Positions 10,276-21,489 of a DNA stretch of 64,000 bases are shown here, piece by piece. The stretch is from Scilla litardierei (lineage: Eukaryota > Streptophyta > Magnoliopsida > Asparagales > Asparagaceae): the NCBI GenBank assembly GCA_030789695.1, contig CM061142.1, forward strand, positions 144,617,637-144,681,636, given 5' to 3'. The notes beneath the pieces were generated by a model that saw only the letters and a program-made list of their open reading frames with translations, had not been told where the DNA came from and did no database searches. Numbering within the stretch: the first letter of the stretch is position 1; every line of letters begins with the position of its first letter. A program made the translations under genes and the position numbers.

Positions 10276-12044
10276 TGTTGAGTATTGGACTTCTCCGTTA
10301 TTGGTGTTAATGATGAGCAAACATAAATACCTGTGACTAATCCCCTATTTTGCAGTTAATCCATAGACTAAGATAATTATAAAGATCTACTAGCAATAGA
10401 TGACTCACAAACTTCATTGAAGGCAAATGACATGGATTGGATGATCGTAGATGATGATTGAAGCTCCGTGAAGACTTCAAGCTCATACGATGGAAAGAAG
10501 AGATTATTCATCAAATGTAATTTTCTTTTATCTCTTCTAGTATGTAGCTTAGAAGTAGAACTTTGATGGAGCACTCACACACATCTACATTTAGTCATAG
10601 GACTTAATTAGATCAATTGTCCTTAGACTCCAATTCATTTCTCTATTGGTTGTGCAAGGATTGTTTATAACAGTCGACTGATTAACAGTTTACAGTCACA
10701 TGTTATGCACAGACTTTTACAATATAGTTTTGGGCCTTCTCTGATTATTTCGCACAGGCCACTGATGAATAATTCACAGGTGCCTGTCCTAGAGACAGTC
10801 GATTGTGCTTTGTAAATCAGTCGCATGTCTATCATTTGCCCAAACTCTGTTTGATCTGAATTTTACAGCCAGTCGACAAATACTATATAAACATTCGACC
10901 GTCTCTTAGATCAGTCGACTGTTTATGCTGCAACAGTCGTCTGTCTGTGAGTAATTTCTTTGACTCAGCTCTCTGAAAATTTATCAGGCTTTTGACAGTC
11001 GTCTGTTTAAGTATCTACAGTCGCCTGTTCTGATTAACAGTCGACTGTGTTCATTGCATCAGTCGTCGGTCCTGTTACTTGTGAGATTTCCAGTATTTAT
11101 CTAACTTACCCATCTCTCGGCCAGTCGCTTGTCGAAGAAATTACAGTCGCGTGTTGGTTTAACAGTGGATTGTCTTTGCTTCGTCAGTCGACTGTCAACG
11201 TGGTAAGTTATGAATTCTCACCTACCCTTGCTGACTGTGCAACAATCGACTGTGGATTGTTCAACAGTCGACTGTCGCGAGTTCAGATTCTATCCGTTGA
11301 GATTTTTCTCACGAATTCCAATTGGGTTTTTGTCTAAACTGTTTTGTGGATTTGAGAAAGCTATAAGTAGAGCTTCCACTGTTCCATTGAAAGGTTACTC
11401 ATTCATTGTAAAATCTCTCAAGCTTTCATTTTCAAAGATCAAAGCTCTCAAATCCAAAGACCTAAGCATTTCCAAATCTTGTTCTCTTGCTCTCCAACCT
11501 AGAACCAAAAAGTGATCTTCTTGGCAATTGGTGCAGTCAAGAGAAAGGGCTTCTCCTCTCTTCCAAGAGAGTTCTTCAACACACATCACACTCCTCCTTC
11601 AAGTTTTACTTCAAGGCATAGGTGATTGTAAGTGTTTTTTTCTTTATTTCATTACTTTCGTTATTTGAGATTTGCTCTCGATTGTGAGAGTGGTTTCCTT
11701 GCTCCCAAGTTGTGGGAGTCAAGGACATCGATTGTATTTGATTGCACTTGTAGGGTTGCTAAAAGTGGGTTTTTAAGGAAACCTCAAGTTAGAGTTCTAA
11801 CTTGAGTATCCGGAGGTATCCGGGTGGAAGGGACGTAGGATTACCGGGAACAAGTCGGGAGTTGACTTGGGTAATCCGAACCCTAGAAACATAATTGTGT
11901 TTGCAATTGTTTCTTATTTGGGTTTAATTCTATTTTCGCATTATTTATTGGATTGCATTTTATTTGGCGTAAATTCCTTTTAAATTTGCATAAACACAAT
12001 TCAACCCCCTTCTAGTGTTTTCCCCATAGACATGGTCCCCTACA
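10276..12044 (+). repeat. SIRE-A 3' LTR
   Basis: The LTR is 1769 bp, from TGTTGAG to CCCTACA. About 19 CAGTCGACTG-like motifs fill 10670-11276. A TATA-like TATAAGTAG follows at 11362-11370, and a GT-rich, AG-ending leader-like region after that. The five bases after the LTR are GCTAG; the matching 5' side is outside the window, so the target duplication cannot be confirmed. Confidence 0.9.
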
Positions 12045-13192
12045 GCTAGTAGGGTTGATAGTTTACCATACCCTAGGCCAGGCAGGGACATAGTTGTGAC
12101 GAAGAGACTAAAACTACGGTATTCATCACTGACACATTCAGAGTGATCCCGGTGACACTTTTGTCAATGTGTCAATCACGTAAGTTTGATTCTAAAACTG
12201 GGATGATACCTGCTGCTCGTGGTCATTGTCTTCTAGGGGTTTTGAGCCCCAACCTGTAGTAAGGTCAGGCTGTAAGGTCTCACAATCAGTTCGGTACATG
12301 TCTTAGTAATAGGAAGAATTTAGGAGGTGTGCACTCGGGTGCACGAGAATAATTAAAAGTCTCTAAAAGAGTTAAGTCGACCTATATTAAATAAGGTTTA
12401 ATAAAGGTCGTATAAGTTTTTAGCGATTAAATAAGATTTGATGATGACGCGAAATGTTTACAACTTTAGCGTTAGTAGAATGCTGAATGGGATTATTGCA
12501 TATGATGCGAACAGGTTTTAAATACATTATAAATAGTTTATAATGATTTATAAAACATATAAATGTATAGAAATGGATATATGAATCTTTGGGATTGTCC
12601 CATCCGAACCAAGCTTTCCAACGAATCTGGAATAGGCCCAATCAGAATTATAGAACTCTAGTTATGGTTCAAAAGGCCAAAACTGGGCTTTTGCCCAGTT
12701 CTGGTCTGACCTGACCCAGTTGGACTGGGCTAGCCCGCCCAACTGGGCAGGGGAAATCCCAGCCCACCAAAACAAGCGGGCTGGCTGAGCCCACCTGCAA
12801 ATGCGCGCGAGCCAGCCAGCCTCGCGGGCAGGTGGGCTGAGCCCGCCTGCACTGTAGCAGGTGGGTCAGCCTGCACGCCCAGGCGTAGGCTGGTGCCCAG
12901 TTTGGACTGGGCACGCCGAAAGTCCAGTTAGCCGTGGGCCCCACCTGAGTGGCCCAAAACTTCCAAAAACCCTAGGAGGGTTGTGCCGGCTACGAATTAG
13001 CCGAATTTTGACTTTTTGCTCAACTTTGAGCAATTGTTTGAGGAGTCAAACGAAGTCGAAATTCGTCGACGTTCGTTCCTATGCGCTCACCATTCATAGC
13101 TCTTCGAATTGATATGTTGTATCATTTATAAAGAACAACAGTGATGGAAAATTAATTCGTCAAAGTTTAGCCTTTATGAAAGGCAAACTAAC
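12045..13192. other. flank F1 (unclassified, duplicated three times)
   Basis: These 1148 bp are repeated almost exactly at 55261-56408 and, as the first 811 bp with about 5% divergence, at 15455-16265. No convincing ORF is seen. A GC-rich part (12670-12930) has strong inverted repeats: AACTGGGC with GCCCAGTT around TTTT at 12681-12700, and GTGCCCAGT with ACTGGGCAC around TTGG at 12893-12914, plus several GAGCCCACCTGC/GCAGGTGGGC pieces. It resembles LTR or other retroelement sequence but I cannot assign it. Confidence 0.6.
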
Positions 13193-14567
13193 TGTCACGC
13201 CCCGCTTCCCAAAATGGACGGAAGCGAAACGTGACGAGGCCCGCTTAGGCCAGAGCTTTAGAAGCTCGGACCCAATAAGCGTCTGTAGGGGTACCATTTA
13301 AAAGACTTTTCAGGTTCTTGCATTTTTATAGTTCGAAACAACAAAAGTACAGAAAAGGAATTTGCATTCATTAAATTAGAGATATGATATCCAACAAGTA
13401 CAAGGTCTAAAAAGAAGCCTAAGTATGGCAACAGACTAACTAAAAGAAAACTGAAAGTAATAACCTCTATAAGTGGCGACTAAAAGACCTCAAGGTCTGG
13501 TCCTTGTCAGGCACGTGCTCTGATGACGACGTCCTCGGCTCCACGTACTCCAGCGAGTCTGCCTCGTCCACGAACTCTGGCTAAATACCTGACGTACAGC
13601 ACCCAAGAAAAAGGAACTGTACGTCAGGTAAAGTCTACAAGAAGGGTTAGACTTTACTGCAAGTGCACCGAACTTTAAACAACGGTTTACTGGTTGATTA
13701 GCATGCTGAGGTTCTTTTACACAACAGTTTACTGGTTGATTAACATGCTGTGGTTATAACAGGGTAATACGACAAGGAGTAACGCAGCAGGAAAGTAAAA
13801 CGGGACAAGTAGTAGTCGTAGCGTGTGCTACCAACTACGGGACTAGCCTACAGGTGTCAAGACAAGACGTGACGTGACGGAAACAAGGCAGGACAAGACA
13901 AGTGAGACACGAAAGGGTTCACGCCTTACGGTTCGAGGGGGATCAGACCCTCTTACCGTGCGCACGCTCAACCCAACCCCAAACCCCAAGACAAGACAAG
14001 ACAAGATATCCGTACAAGGGATCACTCGCTCTAGCTTGGTGAGTGTCCTATTGCCCGCAGGCTGAGAATCCGTACAAGGGATCACTCTCTCTAGCTTGGA
14101 GAGTGCCCTATTGCCCTCGGGCTGTGTATCCGTACAAGGGATCACTCTCTCAACTTGGAGAGTGCCCTATTGCCCGCAGGCTGTGAGTCTGTACAAGGGA
14201 TCACTCGGCGAGTGCCCTATTGCCCAGCGGGCTGTGCAAGACGGGACGTGACGTGACACGACAGGAAAGGTTATTCTAGGGTGTCCACACACACGCACAC
14301 ACATGATAGTCCTACAGCATCAAAAATTGTTGTTGTCAGGCTCAGACTTCGTCGTCAAGTCTGAGCCGTCAAGAGTCGTCCCGGACGCTATCATTTCACG
14401 TCCGGTTCTATTTGTTCACATTTAACAGTTCTAGCAACCTAAGACCAAAGCACGGTCAAAAACGCAAGTGGGTACACTTGCCTGAAATGGCGAGTGTGTC
14501 GTCCTCTCGAAGCGTCTCGTCCAAGCGTCTCGTCCAAGCGTCTCGTCCGCAGAAGTCCGTCTGAAAT
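13193..14567 (-). mobile_element. inverted Tekay-type LTR fragment
   Basis: Read on the minus strand this is the 3' part of a Tekay-type LTR. It opens with TGTCACGCCCCGCTTCC, the reverse complement of the GGGGCGTGACA end seen at 27700. It carries four inverted tandem hairpin units (14010-14235) and the pentamer-rich stretch. It equals 56409-57783, but here it stops abruptly at GAAAT (14563-14567), where SIRE LTR sequence begins. Confidence 0.88.
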
Positions 14568-15454
14568 TACAGTCGCATGTTGGTTTAACGGTCGACTGTC
14601 TTTGTTTCATTAGTCGAATGTCCACGTGGTAAGTTATCGTTATGAATTCTCACCTACCCTTGCTGACTGTGCAACAGTCGACTGTCGCGAGTTCAGATTC
14701 TATCCGTTGAGATTTTTCTCACGGATTCCAATTGGGTTTTTGTCTAAACTGTTTTGTGGATTTGACAAAGCTATAAGTAGAGCTTCTACTGTTCCATTTA
14801 AAGGTTACTCATTCATTGTAAAATCTCTCAAGCTTTCATTTCCAAAGATCAAAGCTCTCAAATCCAAATCCCTAAGTATTTCCAAATCTTGTTCTCTTGC
14901 TCTCCAACCTAGAACCAAAGAGTGATCTTCTAGGCAATTGGTGCAGTCAAGAGAAAGGGCTTTTCCTCTCTTCCAAGAGAGTTCTTCAACACACATCACA
15001 CTCCTCCTTCAAGTTCTACTTCAAGGCATAGGTGATTGTAAGTGTTGTTTTCTTTATTTCTTAACTTTCGTTATTTGAGATTTTCTCTCGGTTGTGAGAG
15101 TGGTTTGCTTGCTCCTAAGTTGTGGGAGTCAAGGACATCGATTGTATTCGATTGCACTTGTAGGATTGCTACAAGTGGGTTTTTAAGGAAACCTCAAGTT
15201 AGGGTTCTAACTTGAGTATCCGGAGGTATCCGAGTGGAAGGGACGTAGGATTACCGGGAACAAGTCGGGAGTTGACTTGGGTAATCCAAACCCTAGAAAC
15301 ATAATTATGTTTGCAATTGTTTCTTATTTGGGTTTAATTCTATTTCTGTATTATTTGTTGGATTGCATTTTATTTGGCGTAAATTCCTTTAAATTTGCAT
15401 AAACACTATTCAACCCCCCTTATAGTGTTTTTCCCATAGACAGGGTCCCCTACA
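14563..15454 (+). repeat. SIRE LTR fragment at the duplication junction
   Basis: This matches 11137-12044 of the SIRE-A 3' LTR with several per cent divergence, including the TATA-like box (14772) and the end CCCTACA. It starts inside the LTR at GAAAT, shared with the inverted LTR to its left, so it begins at a recombination junction and not at an LTR end. Confidence 0.88.
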
Positions 15455-16265
15455 GCTAGTAGGGTTGACAGTTTACCATACCCTAGGCCAGGCAGGGACA
15501 TAGTTGCGACGAAGAGACTAAAACTACGGTATTCATCATTGACACATTCAGAGTGATCCCGGCGACACTTTTGTCGATGTGTTAATCACGTAAGTATGAT
15601 TCTAAAACAGGGATGACACATGCTGCTCGTGGTCATTGTCTTCTAGGGGTTTCGAGCCCCAACCTGTAGTAGGGTCAGGCTGTAAGGTCTCACAATCAGT
15701 TCGGTTCATGTCGTAGTAATAGGAAGAATTTAGGATGTGTGCACTCGGGTGCACGGGAATAATTAAAAGTCTCTAAAAGAGTTAAGTCGACCTATATTAA
15801 ATAATTTTTAATAAAGGTCGTACAAGTTTTTAGCGATTAAATAAGATTTGATGATGACGCGAAATGTTTACAACTTCAGCGTTAGTAGAATGCTGAATGT
15901 GATTATTGCATATGATGCGAACAGGTTTTAAATACATAATAAATAGTTTATAATGATTTATAAAACATATAAATGCATAGAAATGGATATATGAATCTAT
16001 GGGATTGTCCCATCCGAACCAAGCTTTCCAATAAATCTGGAATAGGCCCAATCAGAATTGTAGAACTCTAGTTATGGCTCAAAAGGCCAAAACTGGGCTT
16101 TTGCCCAGTTTTGGTCTGATCTGACCTAGTTGGACTGTGCTAGCCTGCCCAACTGGGCAGGGGAAAGCCCAGCCCACCAAAACAGGCTGGCTGGCTGAGC
16201 CCGCCTGCAAATGCGCGCGAGCCAGCCAGCCTCGCGGGCAGGTGGGCTGAGCCCGCCTGCACTGT
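15455..16265. other. flank F2, diverged copy of F1
   Basis: This follows the LTR end exactly as F1 does (GCTAGTAGGGTTG) and parallels 12045-12855 with about ten differences in the first 200 bp. It breaks at ACTGT (16261-16265), where SIRE LTR sequence starts again. Because LTR and flank are copied together, it arose by segmental duplication and not by a second insertion. Confidence 0.85.
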
Positions 16266-16664
16266 CGACTGTCTCTTGGATCAGTCGACTGTCTCTTGGA
16301 TCAGTCGAATGTCTATTCTGTAACAGTCGTCTATCTGTGAGTCATTTCTTTGACTCAGCTCTCTGGAAATTTCTCAGGCTTTTGACAGTCGTCTGTTTAA
16401 GGATCTACAGTCGCCAGTTCTGATTAACAGTCGACTGTGTTCCTTGCTTCAGTCGTCTGTCATGTTACTTGTGAGATTTCCAGTATTTATCTAACTTACC
16501 CATCTCTCGGCCAGTCGCCTGTCGAAGAAATTACAGTCGCCTGATGGTTTAACAGTCTACTATCTTTGCTGCATCAGTCGACTATCCACGTGGTAAGTTA
16601 CCGTCATGAATTCTTACCTACCCTTGCTAACTGTGCAACAGTCGACTGTGTATTGTTCAACAGT
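16266..16664 (+). repeat. SIRE-B 5' LTR, middle part, cut by the chromovirus
   Basis: This continues the SIRE LTR from about 10900 to 11268 of the 3' LTR numbering, with a 20-bp local duplication near its start. It ends in ACAGT (16660-16664), the target duplication of the Tekay insertion, and resumes at 44711. About the first 600 bp of this LTR are missing. Confidence 0.85.
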
Positions 16665-19157
16665 TGTAACGGTCGCTTTCCGACCTTATGGATTTTTCTG
16701 TGTGCACGTGCTTATAGTGCACATATTTTATTTGGCTCTTTCTGGATTCCGGTATATATGATGTGATATGCTGTTGTGACCATATGAGAGTGTAGAATTT
16801 TATAGTAATTTTTGGTAACGTCATTTTGCGGCTCGTTTTCTCGCAAAACGACTCGGAATGGTAGAGGCATTTTAGTCTTTTATCTCAAAACACAGTTCCC
16901 GATTTTACGTAAATTCTTGGTAGGCATGACGCACGATCAGACTCTGTAGCCCCGTGCATCTCGTCTCCATGATCGTCCCGGTATTTTTAGTTTATTTTTC
17001 GGACGCCCGTAGCGAGAGTTACCTCCCGATTAAATCTCAACCGTTGATCTCACCAAATCAATTTAAATTTCCAATTGTGATCAAATCTAATGAAATCCCT
17101 ATGTATACTCATACGTATCTAAGGGGGATTGATGGCATCTTCTATTTGTATCCACCTTTTCTTTTATTTCCACAACCTTTATCTCTAGACCCTCACACAT
17201 TTTAACACTTAACATCTAACCCTTTAGAAATTAAATTCTTTTAAAAACCTAATCAAAGTAAGCCATATTCACGTGAACCCTCTACTCACAAAACCCGAGG
17301 GCTGAGTCTCAGCCGCCGCAACTCAAAGAAACCCCCCCGAGTTCTTCTTCCTCCCTCTAACCCTCGCTCTCACCCCGTCGCCGTCTCTCCATGGCTAACC
17401 CTCGTTGTTCTTCGCCCTGGCCACCCGCAACTAGCCCCCGCCACCACTGTGCTTGCTGTTCTCGTTGACTGGAGACTTCCTCTTCGCACAACGAGCAACC
17501 GCAGCCGTCGTCGGCTGCTCTTCCCTCCACAGCACTGCCCGACCGCCGGCTAGCCCGTCGGCGGCCAGAACCGCCGTCCCGCATCCGCCCGACCACCCGC
17601 AGCAAGTCCCCGCGTCGCCTTCATCACACGCAGCCATGTCAGGCTATTTCCTCGCTGCAGCAGCGACAGCACAGCCCGAACGGTTGCTGCTATGTTTTTC
17701 TGGCACCACCGCCGTCAGGTGGCCACCCCACGGCCCCCTAGTCCGGCCGATCTTCCCCAGCGTAGCCAAGACCTCGTCGATAGCCTCCCCAGGTCGGACA
17801 GCCCCACGACCGGCCTTCCTACGACGTCGAGTCGATGTTTTGTAGCCGTCGCTCGCTGTTTTGGATCCCCATTGCCTTCTTCGCTGTCCGCTATCCCCGC
17901 ACGTTGCCCGCACTTCTGGTTCACTGCTAGGACGTGTCTGGCTACGCTACCCGTAGCCGAGACATCGTAGACGACGAGGAGATCCCACCGTTCATACTCT
18001 ACTTCCGTTCTACGACAAACACCGGAGAGGTTGGTCCCCCTAACTCGTAGCGAACCCACACCGTAGTTCAGCCAAAACCTAAACTAAAATTTGACAACTC
18101 AAACTAAATTTACTTTCAGCGTTTCTAAAATGATTACCCACCATAGGAAGATCGACAATCGGACAACTTTGCTGTGCACATAGGGTAGAAGTCGATCTAG
18201 GTTGAACGAAACACCAAAATATGAATTTTTATGAATAGGGTAGTCCCGCCAATCTAGAAACAAACCCTAATAGGATTTATTGAAAAACGCGACCTGACAC
18301 CGTCGCCGTGACCCTGTTTCAGACGGACTACCACAGACGAGACGCTCCGGATGGAGGACACGCTCGCCAACGCAGGCAAGTGTACTCACTTGCACTTTTG
18401 GCCGTGCCAAGGCCTTAGATTGCTAGAACTATTAAACTATGAACAAAGAGGACCGGACGTGAAATGATAGCGTCCGGGACATCCCTTGACGGCTTAGACT
18501 TGACGACGAAGTCTAAGCTCAACAACAATTTTTGACACCGTAGAGTTATCTTGTGTGTGCGTGCGTGTGGACCCCCTAGAAGAACCATCCCTATCATGTC
18601 ACGTTGTGTATTGTTTTGCACTGCCTGTGGGCAATAGGGCACTCACCAGTGAGTTGGTGATCTCTTGTATAGATACACAGCCTATGGGCAATATGGCACT
18701 CACCAGTGAGTGGGTGATCCCTTGTACGGATACACAGCCTGTGGGCAACAGGGCACTCACCAAGCTAGAGTGAGTGATCCTTTGTACGGACTTTTCTTGT
18801 GCACTTGGGACGGGGAGAGGGTCTGATCCCCCTCGAACCGTAAGGCGTGAACCCTTCGAGTCACACGTGTCTTGTCTTGTCTTGTCTTTTCTTGTCCTGT
18901 CCAGTCTTGCTTGTCTTGTCACATCTTGTCACGACCTGTTTAGGTTAGTCACGTAGTCGGTAGCACACGCTATGACTACTGCTTGCTACGCTTTACTTTC
19001 CTGCTACGTTTACTTCCTTTTGATACTCTGTTATAACCTCAGCATGCTAATCAACCAGTAAACTGTTGTTTAATAGTTCGGTACACGTGCAGTAGAGTCT
19101 AACCCTTTTTGTAAACTTTACCTGATGTACAGTTCCTTTCTTTTGGGTGATGTACGT
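16665..19157 (+). repeat. chromovirus 5' LTR, first part
   Basis: This begins TGTAACGGTCGC and matches 41787 onwards. Two GTGCAC-centred boxes lie 35-60 bp in. A C-rich stretch (17280-18060) is conserved with the 3' LTR but its frames are not, so I treat it as leader-like sequence. Three 57-bp hairpin units lie at 18617-18790. The LTR is broken at TACGT (19153-19157) by TR1 and continues at 27212. Confidence 0.9.
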
Positions 19158-21277
19158 TGATCACTCCATATTTTACACCTTTTTTCTGCATATTTTCATG
19201 CCATTTCGGTTGCTCATATTGCGATTTTCACGAGTATTCGACGATATTGCGTTACTTTTCACTATTTCTTGTTTTTGTCGGATTTCAGGAAATATGGAGC
19301 GATCGGGAGCAAAAATGAGCTTAAGGGACTTGCACCCGCTCCGGAGCGCCACCAAAGGCTCTTTTGAGGGCTATTCGGCGATGGGAGACGGGTGGAAGAA
19401 GAAGGAACTCCGTAGGAGCGACGAGGAGGAGAAACGGAGAAGATTGGGCATTTACAGCATGCCACTCGGCCGAGTGGAGCACTCGCTCGGCCGAGCAAGA
19501 AGACCACTCGGCCGACCCGACCGGACACGCTCCAACAGAAGGAATTAGGCGTGCACTCGGCCGAGGGACGATATCCCACTCGGTCGAGTATGAAGATCGC
19601 ATCGTCCGAGTGGCATGGAAAATCCACCATCAAAAAAGGCCGACTTATTGGAAATGTACAGGCTTTTGACGGTTCCGACTCGGCCGAGCAAGAAATGCCC
19701 CCCAGCCGAGTAAGTAAAGCCACTCGGCCGAGTCACCTCCGAAGACAGACCCCCCAAGACCCCTGACTTACTGGAATTTTACAGGGTCTGTCACTCAACC
19801 GAGTAGAGAAGCCCACTCGACCGAGTAGAGAAGTCCACTCGGCCGAGTGATGCCGAGGACACGCAGCGCCCAGATTTTCAGATAGCCCCCCACTGTTTTG
19901 AAATCTTCTATCATTCCAGCATTCAAAGTATTTTTCTCATATTTTTTATGGATAGTAGACTTCATGACGGTTCCAACGCCGCCAAGAACGTGCCAATCGG
20001 AGGTCGAATGAAATCTGGAGAATTTCTGCAAGTTGACGCTGCAGTGCTGGAATTTCCACTCGGCCGGGTCACATGTTCCACTCGGCCGAGTCATAACTGG
20101 CGCAGATTTCTGGGCACGCGTAGATTCAGTTTTTGGCCCGAATTTCAGGGGCTTTTTAGGCAGTTTTGCTAGGGTTTTTGGGGGGATATATAAGGGTTTT
20201 GTAGCCACCATTAGAGAGGATCCCCATTATGTTTTCTTAGGGTTCCAAGATGTTTTCTTATTGATTATTTTAGAGGTTAGGCCATGCCCTAGGCCCCCTC
20301 TTGGATCAAAAAGCTTGTATTTGGATTGGAATTCTTCATCAAAGCTAAGTATCTTTGTTCTTATTCTTTGAATCTTTGATTTGATATCTTTTTGTATGCA
20401 AGCTATGGTTTTTATTGATTCTTATATCCTTATTGCTATGCTTGAGTAGATTGGTTGTTCTAGGGCATGGGGATGAACCCTACGGATCTAATTTCAGACT
20501 TGTGATGAATGAATTTCCAAATTTCTAGAATTGCTAGGAGATTAGGTTGTGATTGATTTATTACAGATAGCTAGGGATTTCTATCGATTGGGGTTTGCAA
20601 GAGATTGGATTCTAATTGATGGGAAGGCCTAGATATTCGATTTAGGTTTACAATTGGGTTTCTCTAGATTTGGTTTGCAATAGATTGGACCAAAGCTAGG
20701 ATTTTTAATTGTAAATCTATACCCATATTCGTTTGCAAGAGATTGGACGAATACGAACTATCACAACCTAGATCGTAACTCGAGTTTGCACGAGTGTGGG
20801 CTCGAGGAGCGATTGAACGATGACGTCGATCTTCATGCTAGTGGCTTAGGTTAGGGTTTGCAAGAGATTGGGCTCTAATCTAGATTGCTATAGACCGGCA
20901 ATAGCGCGAGAGCGTGAGCTTGGTTCTATATTCAGTTACGACTAGTTCACCTTAAAGTAAGTCTAGTAATATTGAGATTCACTATTTACAATGATGTATG
21001 ATGGTCCGTAGTGGGGATTCCCTAGCCCTAGACACTTTTATTATATTGTATTTGAATCGACATTTGACCGATTTCTCTATCTCTGACACTGACATCCATC
21101 ACCATTGCCATTACATCATACCATAGACATCTCCACCAATAAAACATTCGCAGTAAAACAACCTAGGATAGATTGAAACCAACACCACCTCCTCGTGTTC
21201 GATACCCGCTCGCCACTACGCCGTGCGCTTGCGGTAAAACTACAATCGTTCTCCGGGTGTATATCCGGGGCCGATCA
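19158..21277 (+). repeat. TR1 5' LTR
   Basis: The first third has about 14 ACTCGGCCGAGT-like palindromes (19465-20090). The middle (20160-20350) looks like the transcribed leader. From 20583 to 20895 five hairpins share the loop TTGCAAGAGATTGG. The LTR ends CCGATCA. Confidence 0.9.
20583..20895 (+). repeat. five hairpins with one shared 14-nt loop (TR1 5' LTR)
   Basis: The loop TTGCAAGAGATTGG or a close variant occurs at 20595, 20675, 20733, 20785 and 20858. Flanking arms pair in each case: ATCGATTGGGGT with ATTCTAATTGAT; TTTGGT with ACCAAA (then an A/G mismatch and CTAG with CTAG); TATTCGT with ACGAATA; CTCGAGT with GCTCGAG; AGGTTAGGGT with GCTCTAATCT. Several pairs need G-U wobble, which favours RNA. 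An outer 13-bp stem, TAGGTTTACAATT (20643-20655) with AATTGTAAATCTA (20707-20719), encloses the second hairpin. The array is repeated in the 3' LTR. Confidence 0.75.
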
Positions 21278-21283
21278 AGTTTT

Positions 21284-21300
21284 TAACGTCGTTGCCGGGG
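21284..21300 (+). other. TR1 primer-binding site (tRNA-Asp-like, mutated)
   Basis: TAACGTCGTTGCCGGGG lies 6 bp after the LTR. It differs from the intact site in TR2 (TGGCGCCGTTGCCGGGG) by three transitions. The intact form is complementary to the 3' end of plant tRNA-Asp. Confidence 0.75.
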
Positions 21301-21489
21301 AGGTGTTTCCTGTTGGGTGCCAATTTGTCACAATTAGGTCGATTAGACTACATTAAAAAACAAAAAAAAACCTTGAGAGAGATTTTTTTCCCCTCCACCT
21401 GCTACTATTATTATCTTTATCTCTCTTTGTACCACTAACGTCTTTTCCAGGTTGTTTACTTTGCTTGATCAGGTACAGTTGTTGCAGCG

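Larger units (their letters stand above)
1495..12044 (+). mobile_element. SIRE-type Ty1/copia retrotransposon (SIRE-A)
   Basis: The element runs from an LTR tail (1495-2277) through primer site, gag, protease-integrase-RT-RNase H, an extra 3' ORF and a polypurine tract to a full 3' LTR (10276-12044). The order PR-INT-RT-RH is that of Ty1/copia. The gag with a long acidic coiled-coil-like region, the 2.5-kb stretch between pol and the 3' LTR, and the tract GGGGGAGAA before TGTT point to the SIRE/Maximus lineage. The 5' LTR begins beyond a Tekay insertion and outside the window. Gag and pol have several stops and frameshifts, so the element cannot act on its own. SIRE-B at 44711-55260 is a near-identical duplicate. 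Confidence 0.93.

Noticed and set aside
12045..13192. A host gene in flank F1
   Set aside because: Frames are short, the copies show no coding constraint, and the sequence is copied with the LTR.
17357..17970. GC-rich overlapping ORFs in the chromovirus 5' LTR (and 42383-43204 in the 3' LTR)
   Set aside because: The frames are not conserved between the two LTRs, and composition alone (CCG/GCC-rich) keeps them open on both strands.
19262..19723. ORFs through the TR1 palindrome clusters on both strands (also 25174-25713)
   Set aside because: Self-complementary GC-rich words keep several frames open; the translations repeat LGRV-type phrases from the motif and not a protein.
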